Source of the DNA: Acanthaster planci | Taxonomy: Eukaryota; Echinodermata; Asteroidea; Valvatida; Acanthasteridae | Length of the DNA stretch: 64,000 nt | NCBI RefSeq assembly: GCF_001949145.1 | Contig: NW_019091551.1 | Coordinates: forward strand, 327,667-391,666 | Reading direction: 5' to 3' | Part shown: one piece after another, positions 13,301 to 26,700 of the stretch | How positions within the stretch are numbered: the first letter of the stretch is position 1 | Layout: each line of letters begins with the position of its first letter | The notes under the pieces: generated by a model | Told to the model about the DNA's origin: nothing | The model's input: only the letters and a program-made list of their open reading frames with translations | Database searches by the model: none | Translations under genes and position numbers: made by a program

Positions 13301-16300
13301 CATTTCTGTGTATAAAGGTTATATCTGCCCATTGCTAGAATATGCAGATGTAGTGTGGCATACCTTATTAAGTGTTTATGTACTCGATCTCTTTAATTAG
13401 AAACATTGCAGTGAGGAGCATGCTGGATAATATTGGGCAACGGATTTACCACATATAAGTTCTTAAGGATGTTCTTAAGGACTGTGAGCATGAGCTCTGA
13501 CTGGTAGTTGAGAAGGCCACTGTCAGCGGTTTGCTGAAGGCCTTTCCAAGTTTACCTGTACTAAGGACCTTACCCCCCCCCACTGATTTGAGTGTTATTC
13601 CGACAACCTGCGTAGAATAGACATAATGTTTCTTAGCTGGATACCAAGACTTTCATGTTCAGAAACAGCACCATCCCATATTTTGTTAATTTACTGAATA
13701 GATAATTTTTATCTCCCCTTTATGCAATATTAGTTTTTTTTATTTTCAATTGCCACTGTTATCTTTTTTTAATGGTGTTTTGTGAAGTACATGTATTTAA
13801 ATCTATGGTTTTTGATGGAAAATCTGTGTGCTTTTAGGAACTGTTTAACTGTTGTAATTTTCACCGTAATTTGGTCTTTGGCCACGATACTGAAAACTAA
13901 AACAGTAAACAACAATAAAAAGTTTGTTTTATAAAAGATAATTGTAAAAGGACATTGAGCGGCTTGACTTCTTAAAGAAGTCATCCCTGGTAATTCAGAC
14001 TTTACTGTGTTTTTATTTCAAGAATAACCAAAGTAATTTATACCACTCAGTGTAGTTGTGTGATTTTGATCACATGAAAAGGATGAACATAACTCCCTGT
14101 CATTGAGGTTCACTGAAGTAACATCCATGTCGGAAATTTTGAAGTGGACTTACATGTACAGAAAAGCATAAGAACATTGTAGCATTATCCAGTGGGTTGT
14201 ACTATGAAGTTACTACTTCCAGTATTTTGAATTTGGAAGTTTATAAATTACAAGCCATTTTCTATTCTAAAATCAGAGAGGGGATTGGATATCTCACATA
14301 AGTGACTGGTTCGTTGAAATTCTTCTTTTAATTTAAATACAGGATCAGGATTGAAAAAAGGAAGAATATGAACATTAGTGCTATCATGTATGTGAACTAT
14401 ATGAAATTACTTTCAAGGCAGGACTTGAACTCATTTTATTTGTCATAGCTCCACTTAGTTTGGAAAGTATAAATGATTCCCCTAAAATTTCGGATAAAAC
14501 AGGGTTTTTAAGGATTGATAACAGTTTTCCTAAAATGCCTGTTTTGAGCTGCAATTGTGTTTACCTAGATTAGATTATATTGTTCAATTTTTGTTAAGAG
14601 AAAAGTTGTGAAGGACATTTTAAGTGTAGATTGGACCTGAATTGTCCTTCCAAGCTGATTGGCAATGGCTACATCTGTGGAAATGCCATGGATCTCTCAT
14701 GAAAGAGAACAAAGTATTGCAATAAGCTGAAACACAGTAGAAATGTACCTTGTTTAAAATTGCTGTGATGAATTGTGAACATTTGAAACAGTGAAATTTC
14801 ATGTATGCCTATATATTATATTAAGCAGCCAAACACTTCAGATCTGAATCGGAATTTGTGTACTGTGGAATTTATCCAATCAACTTACAAAATTAGATAA
14901 ATTTTCAGGTGAAATTAAATAGCAAAGTCAGCTTCAAATGCTCACAAGAGTGAACAATATTTTTGAACAAGAAGTTTTCTCTGCTTGCACATTTGCTTTG
15001 GAAAGGTGCATCAACTTTGCCCCCTCCCTGTCAATGTGGTTCAAGGTTGAAATTACTGTCAACATTTCTGTGCTGGCCAGTCTTCAACCCTAAACCCAGG
15101 AATTGTCATTTGCATAATTGAAACAAACATGTTTATGGTCACTGATTACTTCGTGTGTGTACATTTCATGATGTTCCATAGTGTTTTGTATCTGTTTTGT
15201 GAATTGAGGAAAAGCACTGAAATCCCCGAAAGTGAAATGCAGGTAAATGTTAAATGATAACAGGGATTTCTGGTATAGTTCTGTCTTCAGACACTGGGCT
15301 CTAGCTGCACAAGGTGGAACTTGTTGATTTGCTTTATGAAAACCTAGTTTTGTAGGTCTTAATTTTGAGGTACTTCTACCCCCATCTGGAACTGACAATT
15401 TCTTCTTTTCTGTTGCTATCTGCATTCCTCCAACAACATACATGTAGTAGTTACTGAGGAAATGTTGCTTTATTAAGTCTGTTGGAAAGGTATGTGACAA
15501 TGCATGCAGCAATGCTAGACAAACACTGAGAAACTGATTTCAGAGCAGCCACCTACCTGTTCATTTTTTGCCTAGAAATATTAACATTTTGGGGTATCCA
15601 GTATCTTCCCTGTTTGGATTTCTCCCTCCATTTGTTATAGGAAGCCAGGCAATCTTGATGACATGAAGGGTTGCTGGTATCAATATTAAAGTGTCTGGAA
15701 AATGAAACATCAGACCACTGCACCTCAAAGAGAAATGATTGATAATACAATCTTCAGGGGACATTTCATTGCTTTTTATCATTTGGGGTGAAATCAATCA
15801 ACCTGTCAGGTCTGGCTGTATTGGTCTTGAAGATGGTCTTGAGTAGTCTGTGCAAGGCAAATGATACTATTAATACCTACATGTTACAGAGGGGATTTGA
15901 ACACAGTGTTTTGAGTAGACACCAGTTTTTGATCAGAAACATTTTAAGAATTTATTTCCAAAACACCATAAGTGCAATTTTGGTACCTTTTAAAATGCAA
16001 CCTTCTCCTGGACGCTTAACGTCAGTTTCGATAAGATTTATGTACATGTACTTATAAAAAGTTAATAAATCAATCCATTTGGAAAAACTGAAGAACATCT
16101 GGTATACTGCTTTTATTCATTAATATATCACAACTTTGGAAAACTGGAAGGTTTTGCAAATGGATAATTGTGTTTTGGTGATAAATCTTTCATTTATTCA
16201 AAATTATTTTGAAAAATTCATTGTGCATTATCTCACTTGCCATTCTGATGCAGTTGATTTGCTTGGCCAGATTTAGAAATTTGAGAAAAACCATGTTGAG

Positions 16301-16660
16301 TATGGAGATCAGGGATAATAATAACATCCACATTATATCAAACTGAGTACTGTCAGGTTGGTTGACACCTAAACCAGTTAGTGGGAAGATGGGTGTTCGA
16401 AACCTACCGAAGTATTCTTCCAAGCTTTTTCTTGTAAGCCCTTTAAATGCACTGAGCACTGCTTGTTGAATTTGTCTATATTTGTTCAGGGCAGAAACCT
16501 GAATTTAAAATCTTAAAGCCCTTTTGGCCAAGTGACTTTGCAGTACAACCTAAAAAGGATGCAACTGACTCTCAAGGCTTATAAATAGCCTGTTCCCCCA
16601 CTCCTCATCTTTGTTTCCTGCTGGCCCCTTCCCATGTTTTCCTAGGTGAATCCCACCTTT
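7391..16660. other. non-coding DNA with several unique motif-dense blocks
   Basis: No exon could be supported. Three stretches stand out as compositionally richer and non-repetitive: about 7640-7880, 9360-9800 and 11600-12070. Their open frames lack domains and run in several frames on both strands, so I read them as possible regulatory DNA rather than genes. A cluster of CATATG/ATGCAT palindromes lies at about 8938-8995. The rest is AT-rich with no recognised element. The missing first half of the PR domain was looked for here and not found. Confidence 0.4.
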
Positions 16661-16669
16661 TGGCTTATT

Positions 16670-17285
16670 TGGATGACCCTTTGTAGCCTTCCGGAAGAAA
16701 GGAGGAGGGAGAATGTCGGGGAAGGTGAAGGGGTGAAGAAGGGGATTCCTGGCTGCATTTCTGGCACAGAGCCTTCTGGAGGACTGTTTGCACTGTCAGA
16801 GTAAATAAGGGATTACAGCCGTAATGTAATCACAAGAACGTTATCGGCAAACAGCACGGCAGATGTTCCTGATAGCATCCATACACACACTTTTTTCCCT
16901 CCTTCTCAATGCCTTTTATCTTCTGTGGTGACCTACTTCAGTTGTAATTGTTAGTGATATCTCACTTGGCAAATGGGCAATTACGGCTCTAATCGTGCAG
17001 CGCTCTTTATCCAAGCAGGGGCCCAATGTCACCGTCACAGACTTTTTACAACAACACTTATCTTTCTCCACGGAGAGAAATGGAGTAGGGAAAATTGTAA
17101 GAATCTATCTCACAGGCTCTCTGATTCCCAGCTGCCTGCCTGAGAATTATTGACAAAAGATAAAAAAGGCAAAATAAAAGAGGGCTGTCCGACTGGGAGT
17201 GGTAAATAAATTCTATCATTTGTAGGCATCCTGGAACCTGTCATGTTTGGTTAATCATTTGGTAATTAATTTGCAGGGCTTACAT
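16670..17285. promoter_or_regulatory. candidate regulatory block just upstream of the first PR exon
   Basis: This stretch ends about 290 bases before the exon at 17575. It is non-repetitive and carries many GATA-like cores (TTATC, AGATAA), homeodomain cores (TAATTA near 17263, CAATTA) and paired palindromes such as TTACAGCCGTAA. No coding exon is evident. I infer an intronic enhancer candidate; conservation or chromatin data would be needed. Confidence 0.25.
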
Positions 17286-17574
17286 GGGCAAACCATTGTA
17301 TCTAATAGCTGAATGATTGTTGACAGATTGGGAATAATGGATTGTTATCATTGCATTTCTGTTTGGCAAGGACTACACACTAGACTAAAATATCACTTTT
17401 GGGGCATAAAAATTAATGTATCATCTGCCCCTGTCTCTTTGGTTTTCTATCCAGTCAAATGTAAACTGTCCATTCAGTTTAAAAAAAAATTCAAGAGGTG
17501 GTGCATTTTGCATTTGCAGGAGAGAAAAAACATGGCAATAATTTGTCGTCCTTGTCCTTGTTCTTGCATTGTAG

Positions 17575-17709
17575 ATTGTTGATGCTGATGGCAGAGTCAG
17601 ATGTTGGATTGATGCCAGTGAGCCAGGGACTGGAAATTGGATGAAGTATGTGCGGAGTGCTGCCACATTTGAAGACCAGAACATGGTACCTGTGCAGATT
17701 GAAAACAAG
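17575..17709 (+). CDS. PRDM16: PRDM3/16 exon a: middle of the PR/SET domain
   Basis: This 135-base exon sits between acceptor TTGCATTGTAG and donor AAG/GTGAAA, phase 0 at both ends, giving 45 residues. It contains the PR-domain core [10 protein letters not shown], then [13 protein letters not shown], which align with the vertebrate PRDM16 block around WLKYIR and DDQNL. This part forms the SET-like fold used in histone methylation. The preceding exon, which should hold the start of the PR domain, was not found within the window. Confidence 0.92.
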
Positions 17710-20700
17710 GTGAAATAATGTACATTCATACAAGACTTGTATTTCTTGGCAAATGATTTTACGGGCCGCTTTCCCACATTTATGTTTGAGAGTGGCTTAG
17801 GTATTAGAGGTACTCAAGCAAATTTCCACTGGAATGTATTGTTAAGAACCATATAAAATCACGTACTTGTTTCATCTTTCAGCTGTCAAAAGTCTTTTAG
17901 CATCAGCCAATTTGACCACTGCCATGGTGTCACAGTCAAATATCAAGAAAGTGGTAAATACCATCTAATCAAAGCCATGTACTTGCCTAAGTTAGTTGTG
18001 TCAGAAATTGTCCTTATAAGTTGAATAAGTGTTTAAAACGATGTTATTCAAGCTTACTGATATTAGTAGAGGAATTTATCGCAATGGAACCCAATCAAAT
18101 TTTATTAGTGAGCAATAAATGTCGACACATTTTTCATCAATCCAAAATGCCCTGACATGACAGATATCCCACTACATGAAGATTAATGAATGCTTGAATG
18201 CACGTTGATCACACACTTAGTAACGGGCCAGGTAATTCTCCTTTACACCTCACCAGTAATTAGTCATAGTTTTCATACATGTCATCTGGCTGTGTGCTCA
18301 GTACTCAGCTCGGGAGGGAAAAAAAAAGCCAGACTCTGTCACCTGGCGTTGCGGGCGGAGTCACAATTACTGGTGTAGTGCTTGTGTATGTGGAGAGTGG
18401 CCGGCCAGAAGTAATGTAATGCCTACGTTGCTAATCGCTGAATCATTTGGTCATGCGGCTTTGGAGGCCCCTTCCCTTCATCTAGGACTTCTTAAAAGTG
18501 TGGGTGAGGCAGGAATGTCCCCTGGCCAGAGGTGTGAGAAATGAGTTCCCTGATCAAAAACGTGACAACTCATCAATCATCAGAGGCAAAGGCAAAGCTT
18601 ATGGCGCATGAAAGGCCTGTATACATGAACATGACATAAGGGTGCATAACAGACAAACGGAATCTTTTGAGCAATGCAAGGCAAGCATATTAATTTTTCA
18701 AAGTTGCGTACATGTGCTTACCAGTACTTTTCCAAACTTTGATGTTAAAAGGGTGACAGATGAGGAAAGATGAGCCACATTGAATAACCTGTCCCCCATT
18801 TGAATGAAGCTAATTTGTTGTCATACATTGACGAATGAATGAGGCACAGACTTTGACAAATATTTTTTTGTTTGGTCTCTTCAAAATGCCAGAGCTTGGA
18901 TCAAAACCTTTGGGGTTATGGAAGGGGGCTTAATTGGGTTTAATTAGGGTCAAAAGATATCAGCCAGACCTACCCAAAGGAATGAAAAAGGGATGCCGGT
19001 ATATCCTTGCTATCATTTTCCGAGAACAATTATGCACACGGTATTAATAAATATTTTTTGTTAAATTGCTAGCTGCATCTTTTAACAACTGTCAGGCCTG
19101 TTTGCCATTGTACTTGTTCAAAGCTGCCTGAAAATGAAGCATATCAGAGAGTAATGGGCAGGGCATTTGCAGATTGTACAGTTGCTGGCAGGTTGACAGT
19201 ACCCTGTGAACTCTGTTCTTGTCACATGAAGGTTGGGTAAGCATAAATAAGCTTGCTCATGAATCATTATTTTGCTGTGGTCACTACATGATGGCCATTG
19301 ATATCGACAAACTGCATTTTCTTTGGACCAACTCAGTGTTCAGTTGTTGCTTTACTTGTACTGTACTGCAGGTGTATTTCAAGGTGATCCGTCCCATAGG
19401 CCCTGGTAAGGAGCTCCTTGTGCTGAAGGAAGCAGCATTCCCTGACCAGGAAGGCATCCCCATACAACTTGTAGGTGAGCAGACAAGTTTATACATCACA
19501 CATACTGCAGGTCTAGCAAGGAACATGTCCGGTGCCAGGAAGAAGGTCGTAAGGGTGAAAAATAGGTCAAAAGTTCAAAGTAAGGTTTTTTAAATTGATA
19601 GAGCATTAAAATATCTTTCATTTGGTATACATGTTGATTCAAGCGGCTGAGTCATTCTAAAGTAATTAGCAGAATGAAAGGGACGGTAGGTGGTTTTACA
19701 TTACTTTTGCCCAATGTTACCACATAATACTAATATAACAAAACATGCGCTAGAGTCCCACTGAAGTGCAGATGCAGTCATAGTCTATTCCGGGCAAAAG
19801 GTTGTTAGGACTTTAACGTGCTGCTTTAGTGCCCATTTTAGGAATGAGGAGTTCCCAGCAAGAGGTTGTTAGCATAAAAATATAAATTACTGTTAAAAAT
19901 CAAGATTTTTTATCCATAAAAATGTTAAATCTTTTTTTATCATCAACAAAACTTCATCTCTCTAAAATTAAGACTTGTGTGATTTTTTATTCACAAATGG
20001 GATCCCCAAACTTTAAGAGTGATTACCTAAAATATTACTATTTGTTGTGCCTGGACTGCTATTATTATTATTATGATAAAAGACAAAACAGACAGAATGA
20101 AAAAAACATAAAAGCTATAAGTTGCCATCTAGTAACCCATACAAACCTGAAGCATCAAGTAAAAACACAAAGGAAAAAAAGTCATACAAGAGATAAATCA
20201 TGATCCAATGAAAGAAGGAAGGCATTTGCCTTCTCTTCGAAAGAGTGGATGTTGCCAGCTTCACGTATCGCACCATCCAAATAGTTCCAAAGTACAACTG
20301 TACTCGGTAAGAAGCAGCGTTGGTACTCGCTAGTGCAGCATCTCATCAGCTGCAGACTATGCAGGTGCATCGTACATGTACGTGAGAGCTGAGTGCTTCT
20401 AATGGGCACATTCACGTCTGGAATAGAACTGTATGATGGATGGGACAGATCGGACCGTATCTTATATAGCATACAGTATTTGCTGATACTTTGACAATGA
20501 CTCAAGTTGTACCGAACCTTGCCACCACAAAGGAAATTGGCAGTTTGAGAAACTTTGTCCGTGAGATGATAGTGAGACAATTCTGCAATACACAGTGATC
20601 TCAAGTGAATGCGTGCACTATATGTAATTGCATTCATAACAAGGTTTTTACAATGTTATGTGTGGGTTGAATTTTCCAGTGATGGACCATTGTTAGGGTG

Positions 20701-23700
20701 TTTTGTCATCAGCAGGTCACGTGTGTGAACAAAAAGACAAGCCTCAAACATTTGACGCCAATGTTTATTCTTACAGTCAATTGGTAATTCAAGAATTATG
20801 CTGTCAGGATTGATTTTTCACTAAGTTTTGAAAAATTAAAGGTCTTTTCATTGTAACTTCCGGTCTGATGTCATCAGCCTCAAACTTCACACAAATGTTC
20901 TTTGAGTAAAAGTCATCATATCTACCAGTTTTCAAGTGATTACAGCAAAATTTGCTGCAAACATCTGTTGCAAACGCATTTTTTTATGTTTTTCAACCTG
21001 CTGCTAGAGGGCTCTCAAGAATTTTATGACATTTTTCAAAGTTTTGAAGAATACTATCTTGTCAGAGAAAAAACATCATTGAAAGCAATTTCATACCTGT
21101 TTACCAATTTTAAATAATAAGGCACTTCTAGATTTGATCATGAGCAAGGGTCACATGATATTACGTACACAACAAAAAATGAAGACTTTTGTATCAGTGG
21201 TGACCACAGGTTTTGTTTAAAATTCTCAACATCTCAAAAAGACAAATTTGAGCACGTCTGTCTATTATACTGTTCATTTTGTTTATTGAACACTTTCTTA
21301 GATGCTACAAATATTTGCTGAGCTCATATTCTTCTTATTCTTATTGAGAATGTTTCTCATTGGAGGTGGGAGGTCCTTTGTTACACAACATAGATTTTTT
21401 TATATTAACTGGATAAAAACAATAAATGATTTCTCAATATTATAGTTTTTGCCTTCAAATCTTTCTGAAGATGACAATGTGTGGCAGCCTTAGAGCTGTT
21501 AGGTCTCAGTTCTTAGGAAGCCCTCACTGTTGGTAGTGTTACCGGATGGTCTGTGTCGCCTACAGCTCACTGCCTGGTATGCCCAAATTGTCGGCGTGAT
21601 CATGGCAGGATAAGGGCGAACTAAGCAACATATAATTACACATAAATAATTCAATAATGATTTCCACTTCATAACTTAAACTTCAACAATCTTAGGCAAA
21701 ATCGAGTCTTCTCATTCTACCAAAATATCATACAACTTGTCATGAATTTCAATGAATTCTCTGGCATTTCTTTGAAACTATAACTAGTCAGTCACTCTGC
21801 AGACATTACTACAAACTAATCAATCAATCATAAACAAAAGAGAAATTATCTTATATTTTTCAACTAAATCTCAGCACTGAATTTACCCTACTTCACTTCT
21901 TTTAGCTTAGTTCATAAATAAACTTACAGTTTTGGGACTCCGTTTTAGTTTGAGGAAGGGTCACAGGTTGGGTGCTGCTATACTGGTACCCATGCTGATT
22001 CAGCTATGGGCTGATAAATTTGTGCACTGTGTCATTTTTCCAAGCTGGTAAAAGTTGATGATCATTAATAGATAAGAAGCAAGAATCAGCCAAACCCTGG
22101 CTATCGTTGGTCTTCACTTCTGCCTATCTTGAATTTTCTCACTCTCTCTCTGACCGTTCCTGTCTTGATCTAATTATTATATAATGAAGCCATGTGATGT
22201 TGACTTTTTCCCATGTAGCAGTGCATGCTCCTATTGATTTGAGTCATCTACCCATGATTTAGTTGTGTGACGTGGATCACATGTACATCAGGAATTAACT
22301 ACATGTATTTTGGCCAAATGTCCCAAATATGTCTCTGAGGAAGCATCCGTGGATAAAACATTTCAAGATATTTTAAAGTTCCATGTCAGATATCAGACTT
22401 GAGTCATATGTTAACAGCTGTGGACAGCTAAGTTTAAAGTTTTGAACATAGGGCCTGGGAGGGGATATGTCTCTTTCAACTTTTTGACAATGGGGATGGA
22501 CCATAGAACCCAGAGGGTTTTGTAGAAACACCCCCCCTCCCCACACACACACAATCAAATACAGATGAAAACAAATTAGAGGCCTGGAGTCAATGCAATA
22601 TAAAATTATCCCATAAAATTCTAGTTTACAATGGTTGAGTAGTTTGACTGAGGGCTGAAATGCAGCCATGTATATGTAGATATCAACGTTAAATGAGTTT
22701 TCTAGCACAGTCTGATATACATGTACCATCATTTTCGGAATATACGCATCCCGTAAAAATCTGCAAATTGAGATTTAAAGCTGGTGTATTAGCCGCACTT
22801 GCGTATAAGCTGCGCCTGCAGTGCTGATGTCCAACCATGTAAATCATTGCATGTGCTATGCGGTGAATGGCCAGTACATGTAAAGTATTATATGACACAC
22901 TTCGATGCTCACTTGACTTTCTTCATACAGTGCTGCCAAACCTCATGGCTGAAAAACTTCAAATGGTATTATTACCTCCATAATACAGGCTATTGAACTT
23001 CTCTGAACAATTTCAGTGTCAGAAAATCCCACAAAAACATTTCAGAAGTTCTTTAAACTTCACAAAATATGGAGGGCCTGATGTTTTGATCTTAGGAAGA
23101 TCTTTCGCGAAGGCAAAATGACAAGTAGACAGGACAAACAAGCAAATGCGAAATCAACCAAGCATGGACAAATGCAGGAGGACAAAAGGAAAGGTCAAGA
23201 AAGCTACAGGCTGGATAAAGGGCCAAGGGATAAAGGGGACTGCATGAAAGGCATGGTGGAGCAAAACGGGATGTAAGGTGGGAAGAGATCAAAGAAAAAA
23301 TACCATAGAAGGAACTTGGCCCCAAGGGAGGCAGGTTATAATCTGCAGACAAAAGAGAGGGAGAGAAAAGAGGGTTAATTAGTAGTTTCCCTCTTGGCTG
23401 TTCAGGCCATGGGGTTGTATGGTACAGAGGCATTTGATCCAAAGCTTCTCTGTCTTGAAGCGAACAGCATCTTTGTAGTGCCCAAGTGATTCTATGCCCA
23501 GTAAGATCATGTCAGACATAGAATGGTTAGGAAGGTTGAAGTGGTGGCCCACAGGGGTATCTAGTCATTTGGTGTTGGTCTCTCTGACAAACTGTACACT
23601 GTGTAAGAGATAAGATATATGACATTAGAAGAGTTACAAGTGAGAATGCCTTTGGTTCTGTGGGTAGTACCGAAGGAGTGTCCAGAAAATGTATTTGATT

Positions 23701-26700
23701 CCAGGGCATGGTTCTGGCAAACAACACCTGTTAGATTCACACTTGAACGTGCCATGCTGGGAGGGGGGAAGGGTATCCAAAGGGGGCACTTCTGCCCAAA
23801 GGATGAGGTCCCGTATGTTGCGGGGGACACCTGTAGGCCACAAGCTGGATGTCTGGCATGGCGGTGGCAAGGCGGTCTGAAGTGTGGAGGATATAATGAT
23901 CGTCCTTAATTATTCTGTGGAGGGGAGGAAGTCAGCATTTGAAAAGTGGTGACCAAGGGAACCCAGGGGATGGTTTCTTCATGGGGGGTCTTCTCCTTGA
24001 ATGCAAAACTTCTAGGGACGGAGCAGGCTCTATTGATATAGTGTTAAGCTTGGTGATACCTGTGTCCCCTTACAATCAAATGCCTCTTCAGTTCCTGTTT
24101 ATGACGGGAGAAATCAGAATTATTAGAACAACTGCATCTCAGTCTGAGTGCTTGGCTGTATGCAGTACCAGTCTTGCAATGTCTAGGATGACAGCTGGAT
24201 GAGTGAAGATACTGATGGGTATCTGTGGGCTTGGAATACAGGTCAGGAGTCACAAGGTTGTTCTTCTGGATGCTGACATGAGAAAGTTTGCCTGATGGAG
24301 GGAATATTCCCAAGTGAACTTAATTGTCCTGTGGACAGAATTGATATGGTTAATGAAGATGTTTAGACTGTCACAGTCACTGGTCCAGATGAAAAATACA
24401 TCATCAAAGCATCTCCACCAGATCCAAGGGCGGCATGGTGCTGAAGCAAGCATGCACTCTCCAAGGTTACCCATGAAGAGACTAGCAAAGGAGGGAGCCA
24501 TGTGAGTGCCCATAGCTGTGCCATGTACATGTACCTATAAAAAGCATTTGCCTGTGAAGGAGAAATTGTTCTTGGTTAGTACAAGTCTCACAAGTGTCAG
24601 GACATCACTGATGGGGGAGTTTTGTGTCCACTCTTCATGAGGGCAGAGCCGCAGGCACGAATAACTTCTTCATGGGGAATGTCAGTATAGAGGGAAGAAA
24701 CATCAATGGTCCCAGTGATGGCTGTGCTGGGAATCTGGTTCTTAATGTTTTCCAGCCTTCATAGGAAGTCTGGGGTGTCTTGGATATATAACGGGATCAA
24801 TGAACAGAGATATGTTCAGTGGGTGATCCATTTGCAGAAACGATGGGCCTCCCTGGATATCCCGCCTTGTGGATCTTGGGGAGTAGGTGAAACCTAGCAG
24901 TTCTGCAATCAATGGCGGACAGAAACTTAAGAACTTTTTTTTTTCTGAGATAATTGGTCACATGAATGCATGTCATCCAATACCTGCTGAATCTGTTGTG
25001 GGAATGTTCCTGTGGGGTCAGAATCAAGGGGGATATAGTTAGTGTGATTGTTAAGTTGGCGATGGGTTTCACCAATGTACATGTATTGCTGTCGGTCATT
25101 AATTACCACCGCTGAACCTTTATCTGCTCCCTTGATGATGGCGTCATAAGTGTGGGAGCACAGGGAGTTGAGTGCTGAATGCTCATACCTGGAGAGATTA
25201 TCAAGAGGACAGTGACGAAAATGATCAGGGTTATTCACTTGTGAATGAACAGTGTGTGCATCGGTCTCAAGGGCTGGTACATGATTCTTAGGCGGAACCA
25301 AGGTTCTGCTGACACGGAGGGGCTCCTGGTTGCATGGAGCAGAATCAAAGGAAAATTTTAAGCTGTGTCCTGTGGAAGTTTTCAGTGAGGTCTTGGCTGA
25401 GTTCTAACTGGTTCACTGTGGGGGAAGTGGGACAGAAATTTTAGACCTTTAAACTTGATAAATTCTTGTAAATCATTATTACCTTACTTCTCATACCCAA
25501 TTAAAAAATTTTTAAAAAGTTCATTTTGCACTTTGGAAAAATTGGAAAATCAGGCCAAAACAAAATTTCATCGGAACTTTGTACCATGTATGTAAATAGA
25601 GATTTATGAATCAGAATATTGGGAGTTTGATTAACTTTCACTTTTTGTGAAATTTGAGGTAAAGCGATTGCTCCCATAATACACTAGTGTCAGAGGCAAA
25701 TATTCAAAGTACCCAATGTTAGGCCTGCGCCACTTTTCAGTACACAATCAAGTGTAAGCAGCTTGCGAAAAAGGGTAGCTATTAAACCTAAACTTTCTTA
25801 AGTCTTCAAAATTACTAATTTGGGTGGGCTGGATGAGTGTCCTGCTAGGTATGAAAGCCTTGCTGCAGTTTGTTTGTTTGTTTGTTTGTTTTTTTTTTAA
25901 CAGTCACCAATTGACTTGTGAAATAATAAACAGCACGGATTACACAACGATAAAACGGACAAAAACAAACGGACGCATCACATGATTTGTGAATGTGAGT
26001 GGTGTTTACAAGTCTATTCAGTCCCTCAGGACTGGGTTCCTTTATTTCAAGCATGTAAGTAGAGCAAAGGTAAACGGCAACCAATGAAAACATGACTGCC
26101 TTGTCCCGGTGTCCGTAGAGCACCACGCTGCTTGCGTGCATGGCTGGCCGGCCAGGCTAGGCTGCGCTGAGGCATGATGTGGCATTTAGTGACTAAGTAT
26201 AAGTTGCATGAGACATTTTTCAGTGTGAGAATCAACTTATAAGCCATGGCCTATATTCCAAAATTACAGTAATATAAATTACTATGTATTTATTTTCTAG
26301 TGAGAGGTTGAGAGCAGTGGAGGTGTTATCTCAGAAGCAATAAAGGAGATTTTCCAAAGAGGGGGAAAGGGGGTAGGACATGAGGGATTAACGTGTCATA
26401 TCAGATTACACAGCCAACTTGTCATGGGCAGCAGCAATGGAACGGTTTTAAAATAGTGAGGGGGAAGCAAGCCCCGGCCATTAGACTGCAAAAAATATAA
26501 TTGTGAAGTTGCAATATACCTCCAATGTCTCGTAGGCCTTTAAAGTGGGGTGGGGGCAAAATTACTACCTTTTCAAAGGTGGGGGACAATGCCCCCCCCC
26601 AGCCCCACCCCTGTTCTGCCGCCTGTGGTCATGGGAGTAAATAAGCAAGTAGGTGTCATCAGGGCAGTGTCTGACAGACATTTTGAAATGCAAGCTGGGC

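Noticed and set aside
22370-22732. 119-codon minus-strand frame as a gene
   Set aside because: It spans a C/CA-rich simple repeat and has no recognised domain or splice support.
25866-25900. CRISPR-like short repeats
   Set aside because: The units are a 4-base microsatellite without spacers; the genome is eukaryotic.
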